A DNA stretch of 64,000 bases, from assembly GCF_963678185.1 (NCBI RefSeq), contig NZ_OY782757.1, positions 2,880,001-2,944,000 of the forward strand, written 5' to 3'. Source of the stretch: an uncultured Tolumonas sp. Its GTDB lineage: Bacteria > Pseudomonadota > Gammaproteobacteria > Enterobacterales > Aeromonadaceae. Every line of letters starts with the position of its first letter. Position 1 is the first letter of the stretch. Below, in pieces: positions 1 through 14,055 of this stretch. The translations under genes and the position numbers were made by a program. The notes under the pieces were generated by a model that saw only the letters and a list, made by a program, of their open reading frames with translations, did not search any database and had not been told where the DNA came from.

Positions 1-60
1 CTTGGAAAAACTTGGTATGTAAACCAGTATAACTGGTCACGTATTACAGCGTTGAGTAGG

Positions 61-79
61 AAACTACTTGGGGTTGTAT

Positions 80-85
<6 letters not shown>
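61..85 (+). other. 5' arm of the 23S processing stem
   Basis: The 25 bases just before and into the 23S start are complementary to 2962-2987 after its 3' end, with a single extra base. The two arms pair across the whole rRNA to make the long helix that RNase III cuts in gammaproteobacteria. Pairing is seen directly; the RNase III role is from established knowledge. Bases 1-60 upstream are the 16S-23S spacer, in which I see no tRNA. Confidence 0.8.
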
Positions 86-2961
<2,876 letters not shown>

Positions 2962-2967
<6 letters not shown>

Positions 2968-2987
2968 TACAACACCCAAGTAGTTTT
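2962..2987 (+). other. 3' arm of the 23S processing stem
   Basis: Reverse complement of 61-85 (with one bulge), closing the long 23S precursor helix. The rest of the 23S-5S spacer to 3098 holds no tRNA or other gene that I can see. Confidence 0.8.
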
Positions 2988-3098
2988 GAAGCGCTTGTTT
3001 GATTGATGAACTGATAAAGATTGACTAGGAATAGTCAACACAGCTTTCCAAGACTTATTGCTGAAGATGGTTAATAACAGCGATAAGGGAACCGAATA

Positions 3099-3215
3099 TG
3101 CCTGGCGGCAATAGCGCGATGGAACCACCTGTACCCATGCCGAACACAGAAGTGAAACGTTGTAGCGCCGATGGTAGTGTGGCATTCGCCATGTGAGAGT
3201 AGGACACTGCCAGGC
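3099..3215 (+). rRNA. rrf: 5S ribosomal RNA
   Basis: About 117 nt. It begins TGCCTGGCGGC and ends ACTGCCAGGCT, so the terminal helix I pairs. The central segment CCATGCCGAACACAGAAGTG is the conserved 5S loop B/C region. It lies 131 bp after 23S and 64 bp before tRNA-Asp in the same transcription unit. Confidence 0.96.
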
Positions 3216-3279
3216 TCCTAATTGATGTGAAGACCTTGACTGGGTGACAACGGTTGAGCGAGCATAGAGAGAAAAGTGC

Positions 3280-3356
3280 GGAGTGGTAGTTCAGTCGGTT
3301 AGAATACCGGCCTGTCACGCCGGGGGTCGCGGGTTCGAGTCCCGTCCACTCCGCCA
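3280..3356 (+). tRNA. tRNA-Asp (anticodon GTC)
   Basis: 77 nt with encoded 3' CCA. The acceptor arms GGAGTGG and CCACTCC pair, the anticodon loop reads CTGTCAC (GTC), and the T arm carries GGTTCGAGTCC. It is nearly identical to E. coli tRNA-Asp and is the distal tRNA of the rRNA operon, ahead of its terminator. Confidence 0.98.
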
Positions 3357-3364
3357 ATATTTTG

Positions 3365-3400
3365 AAAAGCCCTGAGCACCAGCTCAGGGCTTTTTGTTTT
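3365..3400 (+). terminator. rRNA operon terminator
   Basis: The stem AAAAGCCCTGAGC (3365-3377) has an ACCA loop and the complementary arm from 3382, followed by TTTTTGTTTTT. It is a strong Rho-independent terminator 8 bp after the tRNA-Asp CCA end. Confidence 0.93.
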
Positions 3401-3546
3401 TATTAACGTTACGAATCAACGATTTTATTCACTACTAATTACTGTCATCGACGTAAAATTTGCGTTATCTCATTGAACCTAATGCCATAGTGACTATGAT
3501 CTGGCGCTAGTGTTCGACATTGATGGATAAACAGGGTTTCGAAAAC

Positions 3547-4035
3547 ATGAAGTTTGTTATTTTAGCTATAGGTTTGTTATTTGGTGTCGTAGCAAACGCA
3601 ACGATAATGCCTAAAGCCGATCTGGTTGTAGTAAAAAAATCGCAATATAGCCTGACTTTGTATTCAAAAGGTGTCGCTTTAAAACGTTACTGGGTGGCGT
3701 TGGGCCCAAATCCGAAAGGTGCAAAGGTACGAGAAGGTGATTATAAAACGCCCGAAGGTCGCTATTTGCTTGATTATAAAAAGACAGATTCTAATTATTA
3801 TAAAGCGTTTCATATTTCTTATCCTAGTGTGGCAGATATGAAACGAGCACAACAAATGGGCGTTAGCCCTGGTAGCCAGGTTTTGTTACATGGGCAACGA
3901 AAGGGGTCGGTGATGAGCGACCAAACCTTACAGCGTTCTAATTGGACTAATGGCTGTATTGCGCTAATAAATGCTGATATGGATGAATTATGGGATTCCA
4001 TTGAGCCTGGAACTCCGATTGAGATTCGCCCATAA
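3547..4035 (+). CDS. L,D-transpeptidase (YkuD) family exported protein
   Basis: 162 aa from the ATG at 3547, which begins a clear signal peptide (MKFVILAIGLLFGVVANA). Earlier in-frame TTG/ATG codons at 3520 and 3523 would bury it. The body matches the YkuD fold: a mid-protein LLHG followed by NWTNGCIAL holding the catalytic cysteine, where TNGC replaces the more usual SHGC. The family forms or exchanges L,D cross-links in periplasmic peptidoglycan or attaches proteins to it; which of these applies here cannot be told. The gene is monocistronic with a terminator at once downstream. Confidence 0.85.
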   Translation: MKFVILAIGLLFGVVANATIMPKADLVVVKKSQYSLTLYSKGVALKRYWVALGPNPKGAKVREGDYKTPEGRYLLDYKKTDSNYYKAFHISYPSVADMKRAQQMGVSPGSQVLLHGQRKGSVMSDQTLQRSNWTNGCIALINADMDELWDSIEPGTPIEIRP

Positions 4036-4046
4036 TTACTATTTTT

Positions 4047-4076
4047 CAAAAAGCCGGTATTTCCGGCTTTTTTTCT
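4047..4076 (+). terminator. terminator after the L,D-transpeptidase gene
   Basis: AAAGCCGG / CCGGCTTT stem with a short TATTT-type loop, followed by a long T run. Confidence 0.85.
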
Positions 4077-4176
4077 TTTTGCTGTCACAGTTTGTTGCAA
4101 ATAAATTTGTTTTCGACACAGATTTACAATATCTCTTCGCTAATTTATTGGTGTTCAATCAATGGGAGACAGCTCA

Positions 4177-4569
4177 ATGAATGTGATGGTAACCGCCTTA
4201 GTTGCAACAATATTATGCGCGCCGGTGTATGCGACAGAAGTTGCACAGGGCAATTCTGCGCCAGCGAAAGCTGAAAACTTATTTACCAAAGCAGATAAAA
4301 ATCATGACGGAAAATTAGACCGGGCTGAATTTGACACCTTTAAGCAGCTACAAGAAGAGCGTCTGATCCAACAGATCAAACAACGTATGGATAAAATGCA
4401 GTTCTCTATGTTTGATAAAGACGGCGATAATGGTATCACTCAGGATGAGTTAAAGGCGGCACGTCTCGAAGCACGGCAAAAGATGATGCAAAATTTGCGT
4501 GACCATCAGTCGCAGATCAAGCCAGTTACTGTTGCGCCAGTTTCAGCTGCGGAACCTACAAAGAAATGA
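4177..4569 (+). CDS. exported EF-hand calcium-binding protein
   Basis: 130 aa. The start at 4177 is preferred over 4162 because GGGAGA lies 7-8 nt before it and the protein then begins with a signal peptide (MNVMVTALVATILCAPVYA). Two EF-hand loops are seen: DKNHDGKLDRAEF near residues 40-52 and DKDGDNGITQDEL near 80-92. Both have Asp/Asn at the Ca2+ ligand positions. It is probably periplasmic. Similar small EF-hand proteins are common in gammaproteobacteria with no firm function. It stands alone between two terminators. Confidence 0.78.
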   Translation: MNVMVTALVATILCAPVYATEVAQGNSAPAKAENLFTKADKNHDGKLDRAEFDTFKQLQEERLIQQIKQRMDKMQFSMFDKDGDNGITQDELKAARLEARQKMMQNLRDHQSQIKPVTVAPVSAAEPTKK

Positions 4570-4576
4570 AATTTAT

Positions 4577-4607
4577 AAAACAGAGCCCCGTAAAGGGGCT
4601 TTGTTTT
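4577..4607 (+). terminator. terminator between the EF-hand gene and hemB (bidirectional)
   Basis: AAAACAGAGCCCC, GTAA loop, then AGGGGCTTTGTTTT. T runs on both strands suit both the EF-hand gene (+) and hemB (-), whose stop lies 6 bp away. Confidence 0.85.
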
Positions 4608-4612
4608 AGGCA

Positions 4613-7276
<2,664 letters not shown>

Positions 7277-7280
<4 letters not shown>

Positions 7281-7897
7281 TGCGCACTCCGCTGAAACAA
7301 TTGCTCGGCACGCTGCAGCAGTTGTTCACTGTCATGCAGCAATGTGCCGACATCATCGCAAAACGCAGCCAGTTGTAATGGCCCTGGTGCTAGTTGCCAC
7401 TCTTCGGTAATGGCTTCGCGTAGATCTTGCTGACTTAGTTGCCACTGTTGAGAGGCACATTTTTGTATTTTCTTGGCACCACGGAATAGCCAGTGTGCTA
7501 ACACATCACCAGTATAAGCAGAAAGCTGTTCTTCCCAATCGATCTGTAATTCACAGAATAAATGGCTAAAAGCATGAAACAAGGCTGGGTCACCTTGTAG
7601 ATCGAGACGTTCTTCGCGGATATAACGACTCAGATTTTCCGGTTGCCGTAAGACTTGTAAGCCCTGCCATTTCAGATTGAGGCTGGCATGAGCCGGGTGT
7701 TCATAAGCTGCTAAAACATCGACCTGATGGGGTGAGAACATCAGCCAGATTGCGGGAATACCTTGCAGCTCCAGTTTCAGCACTTTGCCGTGCAGTGGTT
7801 TGCTGCGCTCGCGAGCGCGCGGATCGAGCGATAATAACTGGTTCAATCCGGTTTCGAGCAAAGCACCCAACGCGGTGCTCAGAGGGGATAGCATCAT
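7277..7897 (-). CDS. ubiJ: ubiquinone biosynthesis accessory factor UbiJ (SCP2-like)
   Basis: 206 aa. It lies between ubiE and ubiB, where UbiJ (YigP) always sits in gammaproteobacteria. The N-terminal part fits an SCP2-like lipid-binding domain ([22 protein letters not shown]) and the C-terminal third is helical. UbiJ with UbiK scaffolds the soluble Ubi complex and binds hydrophobic Q intermediates. Identification rests on position plus domain character. Two consecutive ATGs open the gene and the SD is weak. Confidence 0.9.
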
Positions 7898-7918
7898 GCG
7901 GTTATTCCCGTGATCTTT

Positions 7919-8662
7919 TTAGAATTTAAAGCCGCGGTGCAAAGCCACTACACCTTGTGTCAGGTTGTGATAGGTCACTTGCTCAAAACCGACGGTTTCC
8001 ATCATGGCTTTCAGTGTTTCTTGATCAGGGTGCATGCGGATCGACTCTGCCAGATATTGGTAACTGTCACTGTCTTTCGCGACTAGTTGCCCCATTTTCG
8101 GCAACACTTTGAATGAGTAGAAATCGTATAATTTGGACATGACGACATTGGTCGGTTTAGAAAATTCCAGCACTAACAAGCGTCCGCCAGGTTTCAGTGC
8201 CCGGTACATAGAGGCTAAGGCTTGTTCTTTATGCGTTACATTACGCAGGCCAAAACCGATGGTGATCAGATCAAAATAGTTATCCGGGAACGGCAGTGCT
8301 TCTGCATTGGCCTGCACATAACGGATATTATTCACCAGCCCTTTGTTACGCAGTTTTTCACGGCCCACTTTCAGCATAGAATCGTTAATATCGGCCAGCA
8401 CCACTTCACCGCTGTCGCCGACTAAACGAGAAAATTTAGCCGTCAGATCACCGGTTCCACCGGCTAAATCTAAGATCTTTTGCCCCGGACGGACACCCGC
8501 ACAATCAATGGTAAAACGTTTCCAGAGACGATGAATACCAAATGACATCAGGTCATTCATCAGGTCATATTTCTCTGCCACAGAGTGGAAAACATCCGCC
8601 ACCAGATGTTCTTTTTCTGTTTCTGCAACGGTTTTAAAGCCGAAATGAGTGTTGTCCGACAT
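7919..8662 (-). CDS. ubiE: ubiquinone/menaquinone C-methyltransferase UbiE
   Basis: 247 aa from the ATG at 8662, with AAGGA upstream; a TTG two codons earlier is less likely. SAM-dependent C-methylation of demethylmenaquinone and of the corresponding Q intermediate. Very similar to E. coli UbiE over its length. SAM motif I is [14 protein letters not shown], followed by [15 protein letters not shown] and GFGLRNVT. First gene of the ubiE-ubiJ-ubiB operon. Confidence 0.97.
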   Translation of the reverse strand: MSDNTHFGFKTVAETEKEHLVADVFHSVAEKYDLMNDLMSFGIHRLWKRFTIDCAGVRPGQKILDLAGGTGDLTAKFSRLVGDSGEVVLADINDSMLKVGREKLRNKGLVNNIRYVQANAEALPFPDNYFDLITIGFGLRNVTHKEQALASMYRALKPGGRLLVLEFSKPTNVVMSKLYDFYSFKVLPKMGQLVAKDSDSYQYLAESIRMHPDQETLKAMMETVGFEQVTYHNLTQGVVALHRGFKF

Positions 8663-8803
8663 GTGCAACGATTCCTTATGCCAATTACCTGCACAGTGTA
8701 ACGTAATTTTAACCTGACTTCAGAAGCGATTTATTATCTGATGTGGATATAAATAAAGAAGATCGTGAGATTAGACGAAGGGATAAACCATAAATCGCAG
8801 ATA

Positions 8804-8830
8804 TTAAAAGGGGCCCGATGGATGGGCCCC
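8804..8830 (-). terminator. GC-rich terminator upstream of ubiE
   Basis: Seven-base perfect arms GGGGCCC/GGGCCCC with a 7-nt loop; T residues follow only on the minus strand. It therefore ends a minus-strand transcript entering from 8.83 kb or beyond, about 140 bp before the ubiE start. Confidence 0.75.
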
Positions 8831-9397
8831 AGATCTAAGCTTAATCAACTAACTATCTAACGTTTAAACTAATTAACATTTAGCAAAGTAACATTTTCAC
8901 GAAGTACATTGTAACGTTTAACCAATCAACACATTTTACATTTACGCTGAACAATTAACGCTTTTACATTTACTTTGAACATTAACTCTTTTAACCGTTT
9001 AACATGAACTCGTAACACTGGACTACTATTAAAAGATTACTCAGGGTGCTGCCTCCTTAGTTAGGAAGAGCCGTCTTCACTGGTTGTGATGCTATCCGGT
9101 ATTGCCCGACAGCCAACTTAAGCAAAGCGCTCCCAGATTGTCTTTCTGATCTTTTCTTGTTGCTGCGCATGGCATCATCATGTGTCCTGACCGGGTCTGG
9201 CATTAAAGCCTGCTCACCGAGGTCGTTTGCAACAGAACAAAAATTGATCTCCCAGTCGGTCAACAAGTTGGCGTTTCATTATTGATTCGCTTCGTCATCC
9301 TTCTGGGTGCGAAGTTGAATCCTGTCGCCCGAGAAGCTTGCTGATCGCTTAACTTAAGCATGGTACTGACTTGCCAGTTCTGCAAGAAAGAACATTC
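8804..9397 (-). ncRNA. candidate non-coding transcript in the ubiE-yhhQ gap
   Basis: An 855-bp stretch (8663-9517) without a convincing gene. On the minus strand there is a perfect -10 (TATAAT, 9404-9409, weak -35). About 570 bp later comes a GC-rich hairpin (GGGGCCC arms at 8810-8816 and 8824-8830) followed by TTTT, a Rho-independent terminator in that orientation. The last 170 nt before the terminator are poor in C and rich in UUAA. The only ORF of note (9057-9266, 69 codons, TTG start) has no recognisable similarity. A decayed gene is the alternative. Existence and boundaries are inference. Confidence 0.35.
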
Positions 9398-9403
9398 AAT
9401 TTT

Positions 9404-9409
9404 ATTATA
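9404..9409 (-). promoter_or_regulatory. TATAAT -10 element, minus strand
   Basis: Perfect -10 hexamer facing away from yhhQ, 38 bp from the yhhQ -10 on the other strand. The -35 is poor (TTGTGG with 21-nt spacing). It would drive the candidate transcript ending at 8804. Confidence 0.4.
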
Positions 9410-9424
9410 AGTTTGATGTCCGGC

Positions 9425-9452
9425 TTGTTTCCACAATCTTTCGCTGTATAAT
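9425..9452 (+). promoter_or_regulatory. yhhQ promoter
   Basis: -35 TTGTTT (9425-9430), 16-bp spacer, -10 TATAAT (9447-9452). It predicts a start near 9459 and a leader of about 100 nt that contains the preQ1 element. Confidence 0.7.
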
Positions 9453-9516
9453 CCCGCGCCTTGCTATAGCCAGCTGCCATTTTGTGTGCAGAATGGTGAG
9501 TTAACTGCAAGCGAAC

Positions 9517-9553
9517 ATGGGTTCCCTCACCCCATTTATTATCCAAAAAGGAA
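9517..9553 (+). promoter_or_regulatory. preQ1-I riboswitch candidate
   Basis: P1 is ATGGG (9517-9521) with CCCAT (9531-9535). The loop begins TTCC, preserving the family's GGTTC core with the ligand-binding C. An A-rich tail (CCAAAAA) follows. GGAA (9550-9553) can pair with the loop TTCC (9522-9525), giving the H-type pseudoknot of preQ1-I. GGAA is also the Shine-Dalgarno of yhhQ (AAGGAA, ATG at 9559), so ligand would block translation. Structure is read from the sequence; ligand is inferred from the family and the downstream transporter. Confidence 0.75.
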
Positions 9554-9558
9554 ACAAT

Positions 9559-10218
9559 ATGCTGTTTACCGAAAACCAGTCACGGCAAGCGCTGTGGCGT
9601 TTATCGCTGTTCCACATTCTGATCATTGCCTCCAGTAACTATCTGGTGCAGTTGCCGATTGAAATTTTGGGTGTTCACACCACTTGGGGCGCATTTAGCT
9701 TCCCGTTTATTTTTCTGGCTACGGATCTCACTGTGCGGATTTTTGGCTCATTACTGGCGCGTCGTATTATTTTGTGTGCGATGTTACCGGCCTTGCTGCT
9801 CTCATATTTATTATCGGTGTTATTTCATGCCGGTGAATTTCAGGGGTTGGCGCAAATTGCGCAGTTTAATCTGTTTGTGGCGCGTATTGCCTGTGCCAGT
9901 TTCATGGCTTATTTGCTTGGGCAGATTTTAGATATTTCGGTGTTCAGTAAATTACGGCAGTTACCGCAGTGGTGGATAGCACCAGTAGCCTCAACCATCA
10001 TCGGTAATATGCTGGATACTGTGGCATTTTTTGGCATCGCGTTCTATAAAAGCCCGGATCCATTTATGGCCGCACACTGGGTGGAAATTGCCGCGGTAGA
10101 TTATGCAGTGAAACTGTTGATCAGCATTGGTCTGTTCGTGCCGGCATATGGGGTGTTACTGCGTTATCTGACGCGTAAATTATTCGGGCAGACGCCAGTG
10201 AACTGGCAAACCGTCTGA
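9559..10218 (+). CDS. yhhQ: queuosine precursor transporter YhhQ
   Basis: 219 aa integral membrane protein of the VUT/COG1738 family, which imports the 7-deazaguanine queuosine precursors preQ0/preQ1. About six hydrophobic segments are present. Characteristic stretches are ASSNYLVQLPIEILGVHTTWGAFSFPF and the acidic ATDLTVRIFG. ATG 9559 is chosen because AAGGAA sits 5 nt before it; an in-frame ATG at 9517 falls inside the riboswitch stem. Expression is probably set by that element. Downstream is a terminator, then polA. Confidence 0.9.
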   Translation: MLFTENQSRQALWRLSLFHILIIASSNYLVQLPIEILGVHTTWGAFSFPFIFLATDLTVRIFGSLLARRIILCAMLPALLLSYLLSVLFHAGEFQGLAQIAQFNLFVARIACASFMAYLLGQILDISVFSKLRQLPQWWIAPVASTIIGNMLDTVAFFGIAFYKSPDPFMAAHWVEIAAVDYAVKLLISIGLFVPAYGVLLRYLTRKLFGQTPVNWQTV

Positions 10219-10222
10219 ACTG

Positions 10223-10262
10223 AATGATGCCAAAGATCAAGCATTTTTGGCATCATTTATGC
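10223..10262 (+). terminator. terminator after yhhQ
   Basis: ATGATGCCAAA pairs with TTTGGCATCAT around a loop of about 11 nt; a modest T-rich tail follows. Confidence 0.6.
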
Positions 10263-10426
10263 GTTTTTATTGGATCTGCAATTCTTTTTTCCACATTGAC
10301 ATAAATCATGTTTCTTGTTAATTCAGATCTCGATCTTTTTTAACTATATGAAATTTATGTATTTTTATTTTTTATCTGGAAGTTTTACACATTACCTAAC
10401 AGGTTCTGCCAATTTCTTCAACAAAC
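10263..10426. other. AT-rich yhhQ-polA gap
   Basis: First part of the interval before polA. No ORF is supported. An FNR-like site (TTGAC-ATAA-ATCAT, 10296-10309, 8 of 10 consensus positions) is present but may be chance in such AT-rich DNA. I cannot place a polA promoter with confidence. Confidence 0.3.
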
Positions 10427-10455
10427 TTATCCACAATTTAATTTAGTTATCCACA
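10427..10455 (+). promoter_or_regulatory. two perfect DnaA boxes upstream of polA
   Basis: TTATCCACA at 10427-10435 and again at 10447-10455, same orientation, 20 bp start to start. Both match the strong DnaA box consensus exactly. They lie 72-101 bp before the polA ATG. DnaA is reported to stimulate polA in E. coli, so this is probably a replication-linked control site. Two boxes alone do not make an origin. Confidence 0.75.
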
Positions 10456-10527
10456 GATCCCGGCGATGGAGCTGAATAGCTAGCTGTGGCATGCTAGTGC
10501 GATGACCTTTCCTAAGATCGAAATATA

Positions 10528-13260
10528 ATGACTCAGACCCCTCCGTTGATTCTGATTGATGGATCATCCTATCTTTTCCGGGCTTTTTTTGCTTCTCAGC
10601 AGGCCGATTTGCGTACCTCCAACGGTGAACCAACCGGTGCCATTCGAGTGGTCACCAACATGCTGCGGAGTCTGTTGAAACAATATCCGGACTCTATTGT
10701 TGCGGTAGTTTTTGACGCCAAAGGCAAAAGCTTTCGTAATGACATGTATGCGGAATACAAAGCGCACCGGCCTCCGATGCCTGATGATTTACGCAGCCAG
10801 ATCGAGCCAATTCATCAAATTATTACCGCGATGGGTTTACCGTTGTTAGTGATTGATGGTGTTGAGGCCGATGACGTCATTGGCACGCTGGCGCGTCAGG
10901 CCACTGAATCACAAATCGAAACGCTGATCAGTACCGGTGATAAAGACATGGCTCAGCTGGTGTCAGAACATGTCACGCTGATGGATACCATGAAAGATCA
11001 GCTCACCGATCGGCAGGGTGTTATTGATAAGTTTGGCGTGCCACCAGAGTTGATCGTCGATTATCTGGCCTTGATGGGCGACAGTTCTGACAATATTCCG
11101 GGTATGGCCGGGGTGGGTGATAAGACGGCGGTCGCGGTATTACAAGGTGTGGGTAGCATCGACACCATTTCCGCACACCCAGAGCGAGTGGCTGAACTTA
11201 GTTTTCGCGGTGCCAAAACATTTGCTGCAAAATTTAAAGAACAGGAAGCGGTGGTTCGCCTTTCGCAGCAACTAGCTACCATCAAAACGGATGTCGAATT
11301 GCCACTGTCACTGGCTGAGTTGCGTCGTCACGAGGTGCAGAAAGAGGCTTTGTTAGCACTTTATCGTCAGTTTGAATTTAAGAATCTGGTACAGGAACTG
11401 GAAAGCCTCAGTGAAGCGGCTGTTGAAACAATCACTCCCGTTAATGTTACAACCCAGTACGACACGATTCTGACGGCAGCAGAGCTGACACGCTGGCTGG
11501 AAAAATTACAGCAAGTAGAACTATTTGCGTTCGATATTGAAACTAATTCGCTGGATTATATTCAGGCGCAGGTGGTCGGTTTGTCATTCGCGGTGGCTCC
11601 CGGTGAAGCAGCTTATTTGCCTTTAGCGCATGATTATCTGGGCGCCCCTGAACAGCTCGATCGTGAGCAGACATTAGCCATCTTAAAACCACTGCTGGAA
11701 GATCCGACGCGCCTGAAAGTCGGGCAACACCTGAAGTTTGATCGGAATGTGTTGCGAAATCATGGCATTCAGCTGCAAGGCATTGCGTTTGATACTATGC
11801 TGGAGTCGTATGTGCTGAACTCCACCGCCTCACGCCATAACATGGATGATCTGGCGAAAAAGTATCTGAATTACACCACGCAAACCTTCGAAGATGTCGC
11901 GGGGAAAGGGGTAAAACAGCTGACCTTTAATCAAGTTGAGCTGGAAAAGGCCGCGTTTTATGCCGCCGAAGATGCCGATATCACGCTGCGCTTACACCAA
12001 ACTCTGTGGCCACAAGTTGAGAAAGAACCGGCGTTAAAAGCTTTACTGCTGGAGATGGAATTGCCGCTGGCAGAAGTGCTGTCGGATATGGAACGTACCG
12101 GTGCACTCATCGATCCGTTCCTGTTGCAAAACCAAAGTCAGCAAATTGAAGTACGTCTGGCAGAGTTGGAAGCGCAGGCGCATGAGATCGCCGGTGGCCC
12201 ATTTAACTTAAGCTCACCGAAACAACTGGGTGAAGTGTTGTTTGAAAAGCTGCTGCTGCCGGTGATCAAGAAAACGCCAAAGGGCGCACCGTCAACAGCC
12301 GAAGAAGTGTTGCAGGAATTGGCATACGACTATCCGCTGCCGAAGTTGTTGCTCGAGCACCGCAGTTTATCGAAGCTGAAATCGACCTATACCGATAAGT
12401 TGCCGTTGATGATCGCACAATCTACCGGACGAGTGCACACCTCCTATCATCAGGCGGTAACGGCGACTGGGCGTTTATCGTCGACTGATCCTAATTTGCA
12501 AAATATACCAGTGCGCACGGAAGAAGGGCGCCGGATCCGTCAGGCGTTTGTTGCTGATCAAGGCTACAAAATTGTTGCTGCCGACTACTCGCAAATCGAA
12601 TTGCGCATCATGGCGCATTTATCCGAAGACGAAGGTTTGTTGCGGGCGTTTGCACAGGGGCAGGATATTCACCGGGCGACGGCTGCCGAGATCATGGGCA
12701 TTGAACCCGATGCCGTAACCAGTGAACAACGACGGAATGCCAAAGCCATTAACTTCGGTTTGATCTATGGTATGAGCGCCTTTGGTCTGGCGAAGCAACT
12801 GAGCATTCCGCGTCATGAAGCGCAACGTTATATGGATCGTTATTTTGAGCGTTATCCAGGTGTACTGACCTATATGGAAAGAACCCGTCAGCAGGCGGAA
12901 CAAGCCGGTTACGTTGAAACACTGTTTGGTCGCCGCTTGTATCTGCCGGATATCAAAGCAAAAAACATGGGGCTGCGTAAGGCTGCGGAACGTGCGGCGA
13001 TCAACGCGCCAATGCAGGGAACGGCGGCAGATATTATCAAACGTGCGATGATCAAACTGGCAGAGTGGATCAAGGGTTGTGACACGGATTCGATCCGCAT
13101 GGTCATGCAGGTACACGATGAATTGGTGTTTGAAGTGCACGAAGACAAGCTGGATGCGTATCTACCGGTGATCCGGCAATACATGATGGATGCCGCCAGC
13201 CTTAAAGTGCCGCTGGAGGTAGGTATTGGTGTCGGTGATAACTGGGAGCAAGCGCACTAA
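10528..13260 (+). CDS. polA: DNA polymerase I
   Basis: 910 aa with all three domains. The N-terminal 5'-3' exonuclease/flap nuclease spans about residues 1-290 ([37 protein letters not shown]). The 3'-5' exonuclease is probably active: FDIETNSLD carries the DxE pair and [10 protein letters not shown] the Exo III acids. The polymerase has motif [11 protein letters not shown], motif [15 protein letters not shown] and motif C VHDELVFE. It fills gaps, removes Okazaki primers and acts in repair. Single gene between the DnaA boxes and a terminator shared with engB. Confidence 0.99.
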   Translation: MTQTPPLILIDGSSYLFRAFFASQQADLRTSNGEPTGAIRVVTNMLRSLLKQYPDSIVAVVFDAKGKSFRNDMYAEYKAHRPPMPDDLRSQIEPIHQIITAMGLPLLVIDGVEADDVIGTLARQATESQIETLISTGDKDMAQLVSEHVTLMDTMKDQLTDRQGVIDKFGVPPELIVDYLALMGDSSDNIPGMAGVGDKTAVAVLQGVGSIDTISAHPERVAELSFRGAKTFAAKFKEQEAVVRLSQQLATIKTDVELPLSLAELRRHEVQKEALLALYRQFEFKNLVQELESLSEAAVETITPVNVTTQYDTILTAAELTRWLEKLQQVELFAFDIETNSLDYIQAQVVGLSFAVAPGEAAYLPLAHDYLGAPEQLDREQTLAILKPLLEDPTRLKVGQHLKFDRNVLRNHGIQLQGIAFDTMLESYVLNSTASRHNMDDLAKKYLNYTTQTFEDVAGKGVKQLTFNQVELEKAAFYAAEDADITLRLHQTLWPQVEKEPALKALLLEMELPLAEVLSDMERTGALIDPFLLQNQSQQIEVRLAELEAQAHEIAGGPFNLSSPKQLGEVLFEKLLLPVIKKTPKGAPSTAEEVLQELAYDYPLPKLLLEHRSLSKLKSTYTDKLPLMIAQSTGRVHTSYHQAVTATGRLSSTDPNLQNIPVRTEEGRRIRQAFVADQGYKIVAADYSQIELRIMAHLSEDEGLLRAFAQGQDIHRATAAEIMGIEPDAVTSEQRRNAKAINFGLIYGMSAFGLAKQLSIPRHEAQRYMDRYFERYPGVLTYMERTRQQAEQAGYVETLFGRRLYLPDIKAKNMGLRKAAERAAINAPMQGTAADIIKRAMIKLAEWIKGCDTDSIRMVMQVHDELVFEVHEDKLDAYLPVIRQYMMDAASLKVPLEVGIGVGDNWEQAH

Positions 13261-13287
13261 GCGCTAAATCCAGGTAGAGCTTAAACA

Positions 13288-13326
13288 ACAACGCCGATAG
13301 TGAGAGCTATCGGCGTTCGTTTTATT
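13288..13326 (+). terminator. bidirectional terminator between polA and engB
   Basis: AACGCCGATAG (13290-13300), loop TGAGAG, CTATCGGCGTT (13307-13317), then CGTTTT; on the other strand it is followed by GTTGTT. It fills most of the short gap between the convergent genes. Confidence 0.8.
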
Positions 13327-13963
13327 CGGCGTCGTCCGCAATGGCATCTGGATCGATTTCAGGTTGATACCAGTCGGATAAAATTCGGGTCACTTCAGGC
13401 ACACCAATACCTTTCAATGATGAGAAAGCTTCCACTTTCACATTATCACCAAACACCAGTGTGGCTTTACGCACTTGCTGCACAATGGCCCGACGTGGGT
13501 TGGCATTCAATTTATCGGCTTTCGTTAACAGCACCAGAATATTCAGATCGCTGTTCGATGCCCATTCCAGCATTTGTAGATCGAGATCTTTCAGCGGATG
13601 ACGGATATCCATCAACAATACCAGCGCATGCAGTGATTCACGTTTCTGCAGATATTCTGATAATGCCGCCTGCCATTTCAGCTTCATCTCGATCGGTACT
13701 TGCGCATAACCGTAGCCAGGCAAGTCGACTAAACGTTTGCCGGGTTCCAGCTCAAACAAGTTGATCAGCTGAGTACGGCCCGGGGTTTTACTGGTGCGGG
13801 CTAATTGTCTTTGCTGTGTTAATGCATTCAGTGCAGATGATTTACCTGCGTTGGAACGACCGGCAAAGGCGATCTCAATGCCACCGTCATTAGGAAGATG
13901 ACGAATGTCCGGTGCACTGGTAACAAAATGCACCTTATTAAAATTCAGCAGCGGTGTATCCAA
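13322..13963 (-). CDS. engB: ribosome biogenesis GTPase EngB (YihA/YsxC)
   Basis: 213 aa essential GTPase for late 50S assembly. Motifs: G1 [10 protein letters not shown]2 TPGRTQ, G3 DLPGYG, G4 LLTKADK, G5 SSLKG. It aligns with E. coli YihA from its SAPDIRHLP segment onward. The start is a TTG at 13963 with AGGA 8 nt upstream; no ATG lies between it and the G1 loop, so a TTG start is well supported. Convergent with polA, as in E. coli. Confidence 0.96.
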   Translation of the reverse strand: MDTPLLNFNKVHFVTSAPDIRHLPNDGGIEIAFAGRSNAGKSSALNALTQQRQLARTSKTPGRTQLINLFELEPGKRLVDLPGYGYAQVPIEMKLKWQAALSEYLQKRESLHALVLLMDIRHPLKDLDLQMLEWASNSDLNILVLLTKADKLNANPRRAIVQQVRKATLVFGDNVKVEAFSSLKGIGVPEVTRILSDWYQPEIDPDAIADDAE

Positions 13964-14055
13964 AGTCGCAGTCCTGACTAAAAAAGAGATTAAGGAGCTA
14001 TGTTATCACAGACTGCTGCATAGCCCCAATGATCCGACAAGATGTGCGTGGGATG

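Noticed and set aside
9057-9266. 69-codon minus-strand ORF in the ubiE-yhhQ gap
   Set aside because: TTG start, no Shine-Dalgarno, no recognisable domain. Kept only as part of the possible non-coding transcript.
9040-9397. CsrB/RsmZ-like RNA (several GGA motifs, e.g. a CTTCG...AAGGATGA...CGAAG hairpin)
   Set aside because: About seven GGA in 360 nt is close to chance, and they are not regularly placed in hairpin loops as in true Csr RNAs.
9517-9558. yhhQ start at 9517
   Set aside because: That ATG is part of the riboswitch P1 stem; the ATG at 9559 has the Shine-Dalgarno and starts the family-like sequence.
10296-10309. FNR box in front of polA
   Set aside because: Two mismatches in AT-rich DNA and no reason for oxygen control of polA; noted only in the gap description.
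10427-10455. Replication origin near polA
   Set aside because: Only two DnaA boxes, no dnaA/dnaN or gidA nearby, no GATC cluster or 13-mers that I can see.
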